Part shown: positions 19,051 to 27,236 of the stretch, in pieces
Position numbering within the stretch: the first letter of the stretch is position 1
How the letters are laid out: each line of letters starts with the position of its first letter
DNA from: Candidatus Pelagibacter sp.
GTDB taxonomy: Bacteria > Pseudomonadota > Alphaproteobacteria > Pelagibacterales > Pelagibacteraceae
Assembly: GCA_028097945.1 (NCBI GenBank)
Contig: JAOHFJ010000005.1
Location: 1-49,694 of the forward strand
DNA length: 49,694 nt
Direction: 5' to 3'
Notes under the pieces: model-generated
Told to the model about the DNA's origin: nothing
The model's database searches: none
The model's input: only the letters and a program-made list of their open reading frames with translations
Made by a program: the position numbers and the translations under genes

Positions 19051-19947
19051 ATGCATTTTACTAAAAAAACAGTATCAGAAAAACGTTTAGGTTTAATCGA
19101 AAGTCTAAAATCAAAAAAGTTATTAAGATTCCCGGGCGCTTATAATCCTCTTTGTGCAAAACTTATTGCTGAAATAGGTTTTGATGGAGTTTATGTTTCA
19201 GGTGGAGTTATGTCTAACGATCTAGGTTTACCAGATATTGGTTTAACAACATTAGAGCAAGTAAGTAATCGAAGTAGTCAAATATCAAGAGTTACTGATT
19301 TACCAACAATTGTTGATATTGATACTGGCTTTGGAAACTGTAGAAAAACGATTGAGGTTTTTGAAAAGAAAGGATTAACCGGATGTCATTTAGAAGATCA
19401 GATAGCTGAAAAAAGATGTGGTCATTTGGATAACAAAGAACTTGTATCCAAAGAGGAAATGGTAAAGAAAATTCAAGAGTCTGTTAAAGCCAGAAAAGAT
19501 AAAAATTTTATAATTATAGCAAGAACAGATGCAAATTCAGTTGAAGGACTAGATAAAACATTAGATAGAATTAAAGCTTATGAGGATGCTGGAGCTGATA
19601 TGATTTTTCCTGAGGCAATGAAAGATGAAAGTGAATTTGAAAAAGTTAGAAAAGTTGCAAAAGGATACTTGTTGGCTAACATGACTGAATTTGGAAAATC
19701 TAAGTTATTGAACAAAAAACAATTAGAAAATTTAGGTTACAATCTTGTTATTTATCCTGTGAGTACTCAACGACTAGCAATGCAAAATGTAGAAATGGGA
19801 TTAAAATCTATATTTAACGATGGCCATCAAAACAATATTATTGACAAAATGCAGACTAGAAAAAGGTTGTACGAGTTAGTAGAATATGAGAAATACAATA
19901 CGCCAGATAAGAAAATTACAGACTTTTCTACAGAAGGGCACGAATAA
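19051..19947 (+). CDS. prpB: Methylisocitrate lyase
   Basis: A 298-residue member of the isocitrate lyase/PEP mutase superfamily that splits 2-methylisocitrate into pyruvate and succinate, ending the methylcitrate cycle for propionyl-CoA. The catalytic cysteine motif K-R-C-G-H (about 118-122) is followed by N-K-E-L-V-S-K-E-E-M-V, very close to enterobacterial PrpB. Y-V-S-G-G-V at 49-54 and V-D-I-D-T-G-F-G near 88-95 supply the metal site. The next gene encodes the partner synthase and overlaps by one base, supporting the assignment. No prpD or acnD homologue lies in the window. Confidence 0.92.
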   Translation: MHFTKKTVSEKRLGLIESLKSKKLLRFPGAYNPLCAKLIAEIGFDGVYVSGGVMSNDLGLPDIGLTTLEQVSNRSSQISRVTDLPTIVDIDTGFGNCRKTIEVFEKKGLTGCHLEDQIAEKRCGHLDNKELVSKEEMVKKIQESVKARKDKNFIIIARTDANSVEGLDKTLDRIKAYEDAGADMIFPEAMKDESEFEKVRKVAKGYLLANMTEFGKSKLLNKKQLENLGYNLVIYPVSTQRLAMQNVEMGLKSIFNDGHQNNIIDKMQTRKRLYELVEYEKYNTPDKKITDFSTEGHE

Positions 19948-21071
19948 TGAGTGATGAAGTAAAAAAAGGTTTATTAGGTATAGTTGTTGATGAAACAACA
20001 ATATCTCATGTAGTTCCTGAGCTAAGTGCACTTACATACAGAGGTTACACGGTGCAAGAGCTTTGTGACAAATGTGACTTTGAAGAAGTTGCTTATTTAG
20101 TTTTACACGGTGAATTACCTAATAAGTCACAACTTAAAAAATTTATTAAGCAAGAAAGATCAGAGCGAAAATTATCTAAACAAATTCTTAATGATATTAA
20201 AAAGATGCCAAAAAATGCACATCCAATGGATGTAATTAGAACGTGTGTAAGTTTAATGGCGCTAGAGGACAAAGATACAAAAGATAACTCGCCTAAAGCA
20301 AATATGAGAAAAGCAATGAGAATATTTGCTAAAACTCCAACAGCGGTAGCAGCTTATTTTAGATCTAGAAAAAGCAAAAGTATTATTTCTCCCAGTAAAA
20401 ATTTATCATTCTCAGAGAATTTCTTTAAAATGATGTTTAATGAGGTCCCAGATAAAGAAATTGTAAGAGCTTTTGATATTTCTTTAATACTTTATGCAGA
20501 ACATAGCTTTAATGTTTCAACTTTCACCGCAAGAACAATTACTAGTAGTTTATCAGATATTCACGGAGCAATAACAGGTGCAATCGCAAGCTTAAAAGGT
20601 CCATTGCATGGCGGAGCCAATGAAGCTGTAATGCATATGATGAAAGAAATTGGTAAACCAGAAAAAGCTCAAAAATGGATTGATAATGCACTTGAAAAGA
20701 AAAAAGTTATTATGGGTTTTGGCCACAGAGTTTATAGAACTGGTGACTCTAGAGTACCAACTATGAAACATTATTTATTTAAAACAGCTAGAATATTAAA
20801 AAAAGAAAAATATACGAAAATTTATGAAATCCTATCCAAGACTATGGTTGAAAGAAAAAAAATTCATCCAAACGTAGATTTTCCTTGTGGTCCACTTTAT
20901 TACATGATGGGTATAGATATTGATTTCTACACACCAATATTTGTGATGTCTCGAATAACTGGTTGGTCTGCACACATAATGGAACAACATGCCTCTAACA
21001 AACTAATTAGACCTTTATCAAAATATAGAGGTGCTGAAGTAAGAGAAGTAATGCTTTTAAATCAAAGATAA
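19947..21071 (+). CDS. prpC: 2-Methylcitrate synthase (citrate synthase family)
   Basis: A 374-residue citrate-synthase-fold enzyme. The N-terminal T-Y-R-G-Y-T-V-Q-E-L and the active-site segments Y-A-E-H-S-F-N (about 180-186), G-P-L-H-G-G-A-N-E (about 223-231) and G-F-G-H-R-V-Y-R-T-G-D-S-R (about 255-267) are present. The position after prpB (one-base overlap) points to methylcitrate synthesis from propionyl-CoA and oxaloacetate. The G-F-G-H-R-V-Y form is more like short bacterial citrate synthases than the G-F-G-H-P-V-Y of E. coli PrpC, so dual use of acetyl-CoA is possible. One base is shared with the next small gene. Confidence 0.85.
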   Translation: MSDEVKKGLLGIVVDETTISHVVPELSALTYRGYTVQELCDKCDFEEVAYLVLHGELPNKSQLKKFIKQERSERKLSKQILNDIKKMPKNAHPMDVIRTCVSLMALEDKDTKDNSPKANMRKAMRIFAKTPTAVAAYFRSRKSKSIISPSKNLSFSENFFKMMFNEVPDKEIVRAFDISLILYAEHSFNVSTFTARTITSSLSDIHGAITGAIASLKGPLHGGANEAVMHMMKEIGKPEKAQKWIDNALEKKKVIMGFGHRVYRTGDSRVPTMKHYLFKTARILKKEKYTKIYEILSKTMVERKKIHPNVDFPCGPLYYMMGIDIDFYTPIFVMSRITGWSAHIMEQHASNKLIRPLSKYRGAEVREVMLLNQR

Positions 21072-21256
21072 TGTCTCTAACTAATTTTCTTCTTCTTTTA
21101 ATACTATCAATATTTACAACATACACTTTTATGAATTGGAAAGGTATTGATAAGGGTCCGAAATTAACAATTGTTGTTCAATTTATAGGTTGGACTTTTT
21201 TATTTTTTATAATTGTTTTTGTTTTAAAATTACTGGGATTTATTAGCGAGTTTTAA
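21071..21256 (+). CDS. Small two-helix membrane protein, function unknown
   Basis: A 61-residue protein with two hydrophobic segments (about 3-21 and 32-56) separated by a short polar loop N-W-K-G-I-D-K-G-P. Its ATG overlaps the prpC stop by one base, so it is probably co-translated with the methylcitrate genes. Its last 14 bases overlap the convergent permease gene. I do not recognise the family and assign no function; the tight coupling suggests it is a true gene rather than a chance reading frame. Confidence 0.65.
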   Translation: MSLTNFLLLLILSIFTTYTFMNWKGIDKGPKLTIVVQFIGWTFLFFIIVFVLKLLGFISEF

Positions 21257-22094
21257 TTATTTTCTGAGTAATTCTATCTAATATAATTGCTAAAATTACG
21301 ATACCAGTTCCACCTACAACTGCGGAACCTACATCTAATCTGCCTAGCGCGATATAAACGGTTAAACCTAATCCTCCTGCACCGATTAGAGCAGCTATTA
21401 CTACCATCGATAACGCAAGCATTAATGTTTGGTTCACTCCAGCCATTATAGTCTTTAAAGACAAAGGTATTTCAATTTTTAAAAGTATTAAAAGCTTAGA
21501 TAACCCTAAACTAGAACCAGCTTCTTTAAAGCCTTTTCCAACTTGCCTTATACCTAAATTAGTTAGACGAATAATTGGCGGAAGTGCGAAAATAATTGTT
21601 GCAACAACACCTGGTGTTAACCCAACTCCAAAAAGCATAACTACAGGTATTAGATAAACGAAACTAGGTATGGTCTGCATGATATCAAGTATAGGACGTA
21701 AAATGATTTCAAAAGTATTACTTCTAGACGCAAGAATACCCAGCGGTATACCGATTAACATACAAAATAATACTGCAGTAAAAATCATTGCTAATGTCGT
21801 CATGCTCTCTGACCAGAGATCAACTAGATCTATAAATATTAAACTTAGAAAAGAAAAAACTGCAAACTTTAAACCGTTTGTTCTAAAAGCAAAGAATACA
21901 AATATAAAAAGTATTATTGGAAAAGGTATAAAATTTAAAAGAGAGTCTAAACTATTTAAAACTGTGTCTATTGGTGCTGAAATCTTTTTAAAAAGTGGCC
22001 TTTGCTCGAACAGCCACTCTTTAATATTTCCTTCAATCCATTCACCTATTGGAATGTATATTTCGTAATCAGAAGGGGCTAATTTTAAACTCAT
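21243..22094 (-). CDS. proW: Glycine betaine/proline ABC transporter permease
   Basis: A 283-residue inner-membrane subunit of an OpuA/ProU-type importer. After a soluble N-terminal stretch come about six or seven membrane segments; the ATPase-coupling EAA loop is visible as E-A-G-S-S-L-G-L...I-E-I-P-L-S-L near 190-210. I-P-L-G-I-L-A-S-R and Q-T-I-P-S-F-V-Y are conserved in ProW. The binding protein is encoded 19 bases upstream. No gene for the ATPase ProV is next to it: downstream is the convergent prp cluster. Confidence 0.9.
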   Translation of the reverse strand: MSLKLAPSDYEIYIPIGEWIEGNIKEWLFEQRPLFKKISAPIDTVLNSLDSLLNFIPFPIILFIFVFFAFRTNGLKFAVFSFLSLIFIDLVDLWSESMTTLAMIFTAVLFCMLIGIPLGILASRSNTFEIILRPILDIMQTIPSFVYLIPVVMLFGVGLTPGVVATIIFALPPIIRLTNLGIRQVGKGFKEAGSSLGLSKLLILLKIEIPLSLKTIMAGVNQTLMLALSMVVIAALIGAGGLGLTVYIALGRLDVGSAVVGGTGIVILAIILDRITQKIIKTR

Positions 22095-22113
22095 TTAAAA
22101 TTAACCTAATCCT

Positions 22114-23055
22114 TTACTTGATCCAGCTATCAAATGTACTTTGATTTGCTTTTATCCATTCATTAGCATGCTTCTTAATTGCCTTCTCACTCTTTTCGCC
22201 TTTATTCATTTTAAGGTTTTGAGCAGCGATATCAGCTAAAGGAATTGATGCTTTTTTTAACATCTTTCCAACTTTTGGATTTGCTTTTAAGAAGTCAACG
22301 TTTGCAGCTGGTCTAATGTCATCTGCTCCGAAACCTAAATTAACTTTAGATTTTGTTGCGTTAGGAACCTTTCCCGCTTTAGATCCACTGTATGGAACTT
22401 CAATCCAAACTACGTCTTCTCCAAGTTTTAATGTTCCAACTGTCCAGTTAGGTGTCCATGTATAAAATAATACAGACTTACCATTTTTATATTTCGATAT
22501 TACATCAGCCATAGATGCTGAATAATCTGCTTTTACCGGATTTATAAATTCACCCAAACCAAGTTCATCAAAATGTTTTTGAATTACTTTTTCACATCCC
22601 CAACCTGGAGGGCAAGCGACCATGTCTGCTTTTCCATCACCATTTGAGTCCCAGTTTTTGGCATGTTTTTTTATATCCAAAACTGTTTTAATCCCAAACT
22701 TATCAGCTGATTTTTTGTCAATTAAGTAGCCTTGTAATCCGCCTTTTTTCATTACGTAACCAACTGGTTTAACTTTACCTTTTGACTCTGAGATGTAACC
22801 ATCATGAGTTCCAAACCAACCATTAACCCAAAGGTCAACATCGCCAGCAGTAGCTGCAACGTAGAATACTTGTGGTTTCATTACTGTTGGGCCAGATACT
22901 TTGTAACCCATCTTTTCTAAAGCTTGTTTGTAGATTTCAGCTTGAAAGTAGCCTGTGTCCCAGTCAGCTTTACCCATCTTGATCTCATTAGCAGATACAA
23001 CACTACTAATAGATATTGCTGTTATTATAGATACTAAATACTTTAAATATTTCAT
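22114..23055 (-). CDS. proX: Glycine betaine-type periplasmic substrate-binding protein
   Basis: A 313-residue ProX-family binding protein. From ATG 23055 the first 22 or so residues form a signal peptide (K-Y-L-K-Y-L-V-S-I-I-T-A-I core, cleavage after V-S-A). The start is fixed by GGAGGA (23059-23064) just upstream; a longer frame would add 21 non-signal residues. Tryptophans likely to form the betaine-binding aromatic cage occur in K-A-D-W-D-T-G-Y, D-L-W-V-N-G-W-F and Y-T-W-T-P-N-W. It probably captures glycine betaine or a similar quaternary or sulfonium compatible solute for ProW; DMSP is possible but cannot be read from sequence. Confidence 0.9.
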   Translation of the reverse strand: MKYLKYLVSIITAISISSVVSANEIKMGKADWDTGYFQAEIYKQALEKMGYKVSGPTVMKPQVFYVAATAGDVDLWVNGWFGTHDGYISESKGKVKPVGYVMKKGGLQGYLIDKKSADKFGIKTVLDIKKHAKNWDSNGDGKADMVACPPGWGCEKVIQKHFDELGLGEFINPVKADYSASMADVISKYKNGKSVLFYTWTPNWTVGTLKLGEDVVWIEVPYSGSKAGKVPNATKSKVNLGFGADDIRPAANVDFLKANPKVGKMLKKASIPLADIAAQNLKMNKGEKSEKAIKKHANEWIKANQSTFDSWIK

Positions 23056-23184
23056 ATGTCCTCCTAATTTCCTCAATTTTTGTAACATGTATGAATTAAT
23101 AATGTAACCGTAGTTCAACTAAAAAGTGAATTATGGAAGATATGCTAATGAGATTATTATTTTAGCTTATATTGCATAAATATT

Positions 23185-23206
23185 TTGTTATGTTATAACA
23201 TAACAA
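23185..23206. promoter_or_regulatory. Perfect 22-bp palindromic operator, Zur-box-like
   Basis: TTGTTATGTTATAACATAACAA reads the same on both strands without a single mismatch. It contains the GTTATAAC core and flanking ATG/CAT steps typical of bacterial Zur boxes, and its last base is the A of the regulator's ATG. It also covers a TATAAC (23194-23199) that could be the -10 element, so a bound repressor would block initiation. Autoregulation of the Fur-family gene and its downstream membrane protein is the natural reading; zinc as the signal is inferred. Confidence 0.75.
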
Positions 23207-23574
23207 TGAAAAATAACTCTTTAGTTCTTAACATTTTAAAAAAAAATCCAAAAGGATTAACTGCTTATCAAATATTAAATCGAGCTCAGAAATTTAAATT
23301 TGTTCAACCAATGACGATTTATAGAGCTTTAAAAGATTTAACAGATCAAGGCTTGATCCATAAAACAAATAAGAATAAAACCTTTCATCTTTGCAATACT
23401 TCAGAACATCATGAACATAATGCGGTTCTTGCAGTCTGTGATGATTGCGGTGTAGCAGAAGAACTAAATACAAATCTTTTTTCAAAAGTTATTAAACACG
23501 TTAAATCCAAGAAAAAATTTAATTTTAATAATTTCAATTTAGAAATAACAACAACATGTAGGGAGTGTAATTAA
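23206..23574 (+). CDS. zur: Fur-family metal-responsive regulator, probably Zur
   Basis: A 122-residue Fur-fold repressor. The winged helix with Q-P-M-T-I-Y-R-A-L-K-D-L (35-46) is the DNA-recognition part. Two C-x-x-C pairs at 78-81 (C-D-D-C) and 118-121 (C-R-E-C) form the structural zinc site, and the histidine-rich H-H-E-H-N-A (68-73) supplies regulatory metal ligands. The perfect operator at its start and the His-rich membrane protein next door favour Zur over Fur or PerR. The start is ATG 23206; a TTG at 23185 would put the operator inside the coding region. It overlaps the next gene by one base. Confidence 0.8.
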   Translation: MKNNSLVLNILKKNPKGLTAYQILNRAQKFKFVQPMTIYRALKDLTDQGLIHKTNKNKTFHLCNTSEHHEHNAVLAVCDDCGVAEELNTNLFSKVIKHVKSKKKFNFNNFNLEITTTCRECN

Positions 23575-24038
23575 TGAAAAAAATAGGTCTTTATACAATT
23601 TTTGTATATTTTGTGAGCTTTACTTTTGTGCGTGCTGCAGAAGGACATTCACATGAACTTCCAGGTTTCCTTCATTTCATGGAAGAATTAATAGAAGAAC
23701 ATAGTGTACTTAGAGGAGCAACTTTTGGGTTTATACATACTTTAATTCCTTTAATAGGTTTCTATACAGGCTGGAGCATCAATAGATTTCTTAAAATTAT
23801 ATCTAACGGAGCAATTGCTGGTATCGTTGGTATAGTTTTAGCTCATATCATTGCTGACTTTGTTGCTGCAATGGCAGATCCTGATTTACAGAGTGCGGCT
23901 TTTGGAATTGTTATTGGAGGTTTCTTACCTTTGTTAGCTGTTCCTTTTTTAGAAAAATATGTAACCAAAAGCAGATATCACACAGTGGTTGGTGATCACG
24001 AAGATCTAAAAAAAGATTTAAAGAAAAAACATAGATAA
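23574..24038 (+). CDS. Histidine-bearing membrane protein linked to Zur, function unknown
   Basis: A 154-residue protein with an N-terminal signal or anchor segment (about 3-20), then E-G-H-S-H-E-L immediately after it, three further hydrophobic segments (about 47-68, 74-97, 105-125) and a charged histidine-containing tail. It is translated with the Fur-family regulator (TAATG overlap) and lies before a strong terminator, so the two form a closed operon under the palindromic operator. A role in zinc uptake or handling is a reasonable inference; I recognise no known transporter family in it. Confidence 0.7.
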   Translation: MKKIGLYTIFVYFVSFTFVRAAEGHSHELPGFLHFMEELIEEHSVLRGATFGFIHTLIPLIGFYTGWSINRFLKIISNGAIAGIVGIVLAHIIADFVAAMADPDLQSAAFGIVIGGFLPLLAVPFLEKYVTKSRYHTVVGDHEDLKKDLKKKHR

Positions 24039-24052
24039 CTAATCATTAGTAA

Positions 24053-24081
24053 AAAAAGGCCAGTGTTAAACTGGCCTTTTT
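24053..24081. terminator. Bidirectional rho-independent terminator
   Basis: A perfect 12-bp hairpin, AAAAAGGCCAGT (24053-24064), loop GTTAA, ACTGGCCTTTTT (24070-24081), with A-run on one side and T-run on the other. It sits between the converging zur operon and nrdB and can stop transcription from both sides. It is the only textbook terminator I find in the window. Confidence 0.93.
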
Positions 24082-24102
24082 AATATTCTTAAAATAATTT
24101 AA

Positions 24103-25110
24103 TTAGGCGAATACTTCTCCCCAACTTCCTTTTGTAGAAGCTTTAGAATATTCAGTTGCTCGTCCTTCAAAGAAATTCATATGTTCAACACCGTTCAACA
24201 TATTATCTAACCAAGTTAAAGGATTTTTCTTAACATCATAAATTGGTTCAAGACCTAATTGTTCAAGTCTTCTATTTCCAATAAATCTAATGTACTGCTT
24301 AATTTCATTCGCTGTTAATCCTTCTAAAGGACCCATTTGAAAAGCTAAATCAATAAAGGCATCTTCATGATGTACAATAGTTTTACATGCATCATAAATT
24401 TCTTTTTTTAATTTATCGTTCCAAATTTGTGGTTCTTCTTTAATAAAATCTTTGAACAATCTTATCATTGAATTGCAATGGAGAGTTTCATCTCTTACAG
24501 ACCAAGTTACAATCTGGCCCATTCCCTTCATCTTATTAAACCTTGGAAAGTTTAAAAGAATTGCAAAGCTTGCGAAAAGCTGAAGTCCTTCTGTGAAGGC
24601 AGAAAACACAGCCATTGTCATTGCAATGTTGTGTTTTGATTTAACATCAAAGCCTTGCATATAATCATACTTATCTTTCATCTCTTTGTATTTCATGAAT
24701 GCTGAGTATTCTGTTTCAGGCATACCAATAGTATCTAATAAGTGAGAGTAAGCAGCAATGTGAACGGTTTCCATTGAAGCAAAAGAAGTCATCATCATTA
24801 AAACTTCTGTTGGCTTAAATACTGTAGTGTAATGTCTTAAATAACAGTTGTTAACTTCCACATCGGCTTGAGTAAAAAATCTAAAGATATGAGTTAATAA
24901 ATTTTTTTCTTGTGGCGATAAATTTTTTTGCCAATCTCTAACGTCGTCACCTAAGGGAACTTCTTCTGGTAACCAGTGAATTCTTTGCTGAGTTAACCAC
25001 GCATCATAACACCATGGATATCTAAAAGGTTTGTATACTGGGTTTTCTACTAATAAACCCATTTTTTTAGGTTGGATTATTTCTGGCTTAATTTTTTCTG
25101 CTACTGACAT
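24103..25110 (-). CDS. nrdB: Ribonucleotide reductase class I, beta subunit
   Basis: The 335-residue radical-generating subunit. The metal-site residues are recognisable: D83 in the Q-A-D-V-E-V helix, E114 and H117 in M-E-T-V-H-I, with Y121 (A-A-Y-S-H) at the tyrosyl-radical position; later F-T-E-G-L and R-D-E-T-L-H-C provide the second set. There is no N-terminal ATP-cone. I choose ATG 25110, which has AGGAG 9 bases upstream; a GTG three codons earlier (25119) is the alternative. The gene overlaps the end of nrdA by 10 bases, and the strong terminator follows it. Confidence 0.95.
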   Translation of the reverse strand: MSVAEKIKPEIIQPKKMGLLVENPVYKPFRYPWCYDAWLTQQRIHWLPEEVPLGDDVRDWQKNLSPQEKNLLTHIFRFFTQADVEVNNCYLRHYTTVFKPTEVLMMMTSFASMETVHIAAYSHLLDTIGMPETEYSAFMKYKEMKDKYDYMQGFDVKSKHNIAMTMAVFSAFTEGLQLFASFAILLNFPRFNKMKGMGQIVTWSVRDETLHCNSMIRLFKDFIKEEPQIWNDKLKKEIYDACKTIVHHEDAFIDLAFQMGPLEGLTANEIKQYIRFIGNRRLEQLGLEPIYDVKKNPLTWLDNMLNGVEHMNFFEGRATEYSKASTKGSWGEVFA

Positions 25111-27050
25111 GATAAACACTCCTCATAATTGTTTGATTCATTATTTGATTTTTGGCCTTGAGAGTAAACATTTTTGGTTACATCTGTGGATGAGCCTTTA
25201 TTTACGTTCTCCGCTCTTTGGATAGATTTAGATCTGCAGTAATAAAGGCTTTTAAGACCCTTTTTCCAAGCTTGGAAATGAAGATCGTGTAATTCCTTTT
25301 TATGAATATCTGCAGGTATAAATATATTAATAGACTGGGCTTGAGAAATATGAGGTGTTCTGTCTGCACCTAATTCCACAATCCATCTTTGATCAATTTC
25401 GAAAGCGGTTTTAAAAGTATCTTTTTCTTCTGCTGTTAAAAAATCCAAGTGAGATACGGAACCTTGATTTGTTGTAATTGTAGACCAAACTTCATCTGTA
25501 TCTTTATTGTATTTTTGTAAAATTTTTTTAAGATATTTATTTCTAACATTAAAAGAGCCTGACAAAGTTTTATGAGTGTAACTATTAGCGGCAATGGGTT
25601 CAATACCTGGAGATGATCCACCGCAAATAATAGATATTGAAGCTGTTGGAGCGATTGCTGTTTTATTTGAAAATCTTTCTTTCATTCCAAATTCAGCTGC
25701 ATCAGGACAAGCACCTCTTTCCTCTGCTAGACTAATTGAAGCTGCATCAACTTTTTCTTGAATATTTTTAAATATTTTTTTATTCCATACTTTGCTCATA
25801 ACAGAACCAAAGGGAATATTTTTTTGCTGGAAATAAGAATGTAAACCCATGACACCAAGTCCAACACTTCTCTCTCTCATCGCAGAATATTTTGCATGAG
25901 CAAACTCATCTGGAGCTCTATTAATAAAATCAGTCATAACATTATCTAAAAATCTCATAACATCTTCAACAAATTGAGGATCTTCACTCCATTGATCGTA
26001 AGTATCAATGTTTAAAGATGATAAACAACAAACTGCTGTTCTTTGATTACCGTCATTATCTTGACCAGTAGGTAATGTTATCTCACTACAAAGATTTGAA
26101 GTTTTAACTTTTAAACCAGCTAATTTATGGTGTTGAGGTATTTGTCTGTTAACTGTGTCTATGAAAACTATATATGGCTCCCCTGTTTCAATTCTTGCAG
26201 TTAATAATCTAATCCATAAGTTTCTTGCAGGAATAGTTGATTGAACTGTACCGTCGTAAGGACTTCTTAAAGCCCACTGTTCACCTGTTTCAACTGCTCT
26301 CATAAATTCATCTGTAACCAATACGCCGTGATGTAAATTAAGTGATCTTCTGTTTACGTCTCCACCAGTTGGTCTTCTCATTTCAATAAACTCTTCAATT
26401 TCAGGATGGTCGATTTGTAAATAACATGCTGCTGAACCTCTTCTTAAAGAACCTTGACTGATAGCTAAAGTTAAAGAGTCCATAACTTTAATGAATGGAA
26501 TTATTCCGGAAGTTTTTCCAACTTTACCAATTTTTTCACCAATAGATCTTAAGTTACCCCAATAACTTCCAATACCTCCTCCTCTTGCGGCTAGCCATAC
26601 GTTTTCTTCCCAAAGATTTGTAATACCTTCTAAACTGTCATTAGCTTCATTTAAAAAACATGAAATAGGTAGACCTCTTTCAGTTCCTCCATTTGATAAA
26701 ACTGGTGTTGCTGGCATAAACCATAAATTGCTTATGTAGTTATAAATTCTTTGTGCATGTAAATTATCATCAGCGTAAACACTTGCTACTCTAGCGAATA
26801 AATCTTGGAAACTCTCATTTTGACCTAAGTACCTATCTTTAAGTGTAGCTTTTCCAAAATCAGTTAAATTAGAATCTCTAGATCTGTCGATCTTTATTGT
26901 GATACCTCTCTCATTTTGAAAGAGTTCTGTTTCGCCTGATAAAGAGAATAAGTCAGGTTTTTTAGGACCATTATTCTTTTGGTCATTTTGGTGCTTCTGG
27001 CTTATACTGCCGACAGCTTTCTCTATTGCCAATGATACGTTTTTATTCAT
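25101..27050 (-). CDS. nrdA: Ribonucleotide reductase class I, alpha (catalytic) subunit
   Basis: A 649-residue catalytic subunit reducing ribonucleoside diphosphates. The active site is visible: C131 (P-I-S-C-F), the N319-L-C321-S-E323 loop with the thiyl-radical cysteine, and C341/C342 as redox partner. The end carries C645-x-x-C648 (C-L-S-C-Q), the shuttle pair that thioredoxin reduces. The N-terminus has no ATP-cone, so dATP feedback on overall activity is probably missing. An interrupted palindrome resembling two NrdR boxes lies 35-65 bases upstream. It overlaps nrdB by 10 bases. Confidence 0.95.
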   Translation of the reverse strand: MNKNVSLAIEKAVGSISQKHQNDQKNNGPKKPDLFSLSGETELFQNERGITIKIDRSRDSNLTDFGKATLKDRYLGQNESFQDLFARVASVYADDNLHAQRIYNYISNLWFMPATPVLSNGGTERGLPISCFLNEANDSLEGITNLWEENVWLAARGGGIGSYWGNLRSIGEKIGKVGKTSGIIPFIKVMDSLTLAISQGSLRRGSAACYLQIDHPEIEEFIEMRRPTGGDVNRRSLNLHHGVLVTDEFMRAVETGEQWALRSPYDGTVQSTIPARNLWIRLLTARIETGEPYIVFIDTVNRQIPQHHKLAGLKVKTSNLCSEITLPTGQDNDGNQRTAVCCLSSLNIDTYDQWSEDPQFVEDVMRFLDNVMTDFINRAPDEFAHAKYSAMRERSVGLGVMGLHSYFQQKNIPFGSVMSKVWNKKIFKNIQEKVDAASISLAEERGACPDAAEFGMKERFSNKTAIAPTASISIICGGSSPGIEPIAANSYTHKTLSGSFNVRNKYLKKILQKYNKDTDEVWSTITTNQGSVSHLDFLTAEEKDTFKTAFEIDQRWIVELGADRTPHISQAQSINIFIPADIHKKELHDLHFQAWKKGLKSLYYCRSKSIQRAENVNKGSSTDVTKNVYSQGQKSNNESNNYEECLSCQ

Positions 27051-27084
27051 ATTTATACTTATTTACTTCGATTTATTAACAAAA

Positions 27085-27115
27085 CAACTATATGTTGTGT
27101 CACAATATAGTTAAT
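27085..27115. promoter_or_regulatory. Putative NrdR-box-like operator upstream of nrdA
   Basis: CAACTATATGTTGTGT (27085-27100) matches the NrdR box consensus ACACWATATATWGTGT at 13 of 16 positions, and the adjoining TCACAATATAGTTAAT (27100-27115) matches at 11. Together they make an interrupted palindrome (AACTATAT ... ATATAGTT around TTGTGTCACAA). Boxes in known nrd promoters are usually spaced about three helical turns apart; here they abut, so this could also be the site of another dimeric regulator. No nrdR gene is in the window. Confidence 0.4.
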
Positions 27116-27181
27116 ATACCATATAACATCGAAATCAATAGAACATTATAAGAACATTTAAATAATTTTGCAAGTGGAAAG

Positions 27182-27209
27182 TTTTGTTAATAAACATTTA
27201 ATAACAAAA
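27182..27209. repeat. Inverted repeat in the nrdA/phosphohexomutase divergent promoter region
   Basis: TTTTGTTA (27182-27189) and TAACAAAA (27202-27209) are separated by 12 bases and lie 28-55 bases before the phosphohexomutase ATG. Inside is TTAA-N7-TTAA (27187-27201), the form of an alphaproteobacterial CtrA site, though such a pattern is expected often by chance in DNA this AT-rich. The rest of the 186-base spacer shows nothing else I can name. Confidence 0.3.
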
Positions 27210-27236
27210 GCGCTTATATTTTAGTATTTATAGTAA

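Noticed and set aside
23056..23184. Riboswitch upstream of proX
   Set aside because: The 129-base AT-rich spacer shows no stable paired core that I recognise.
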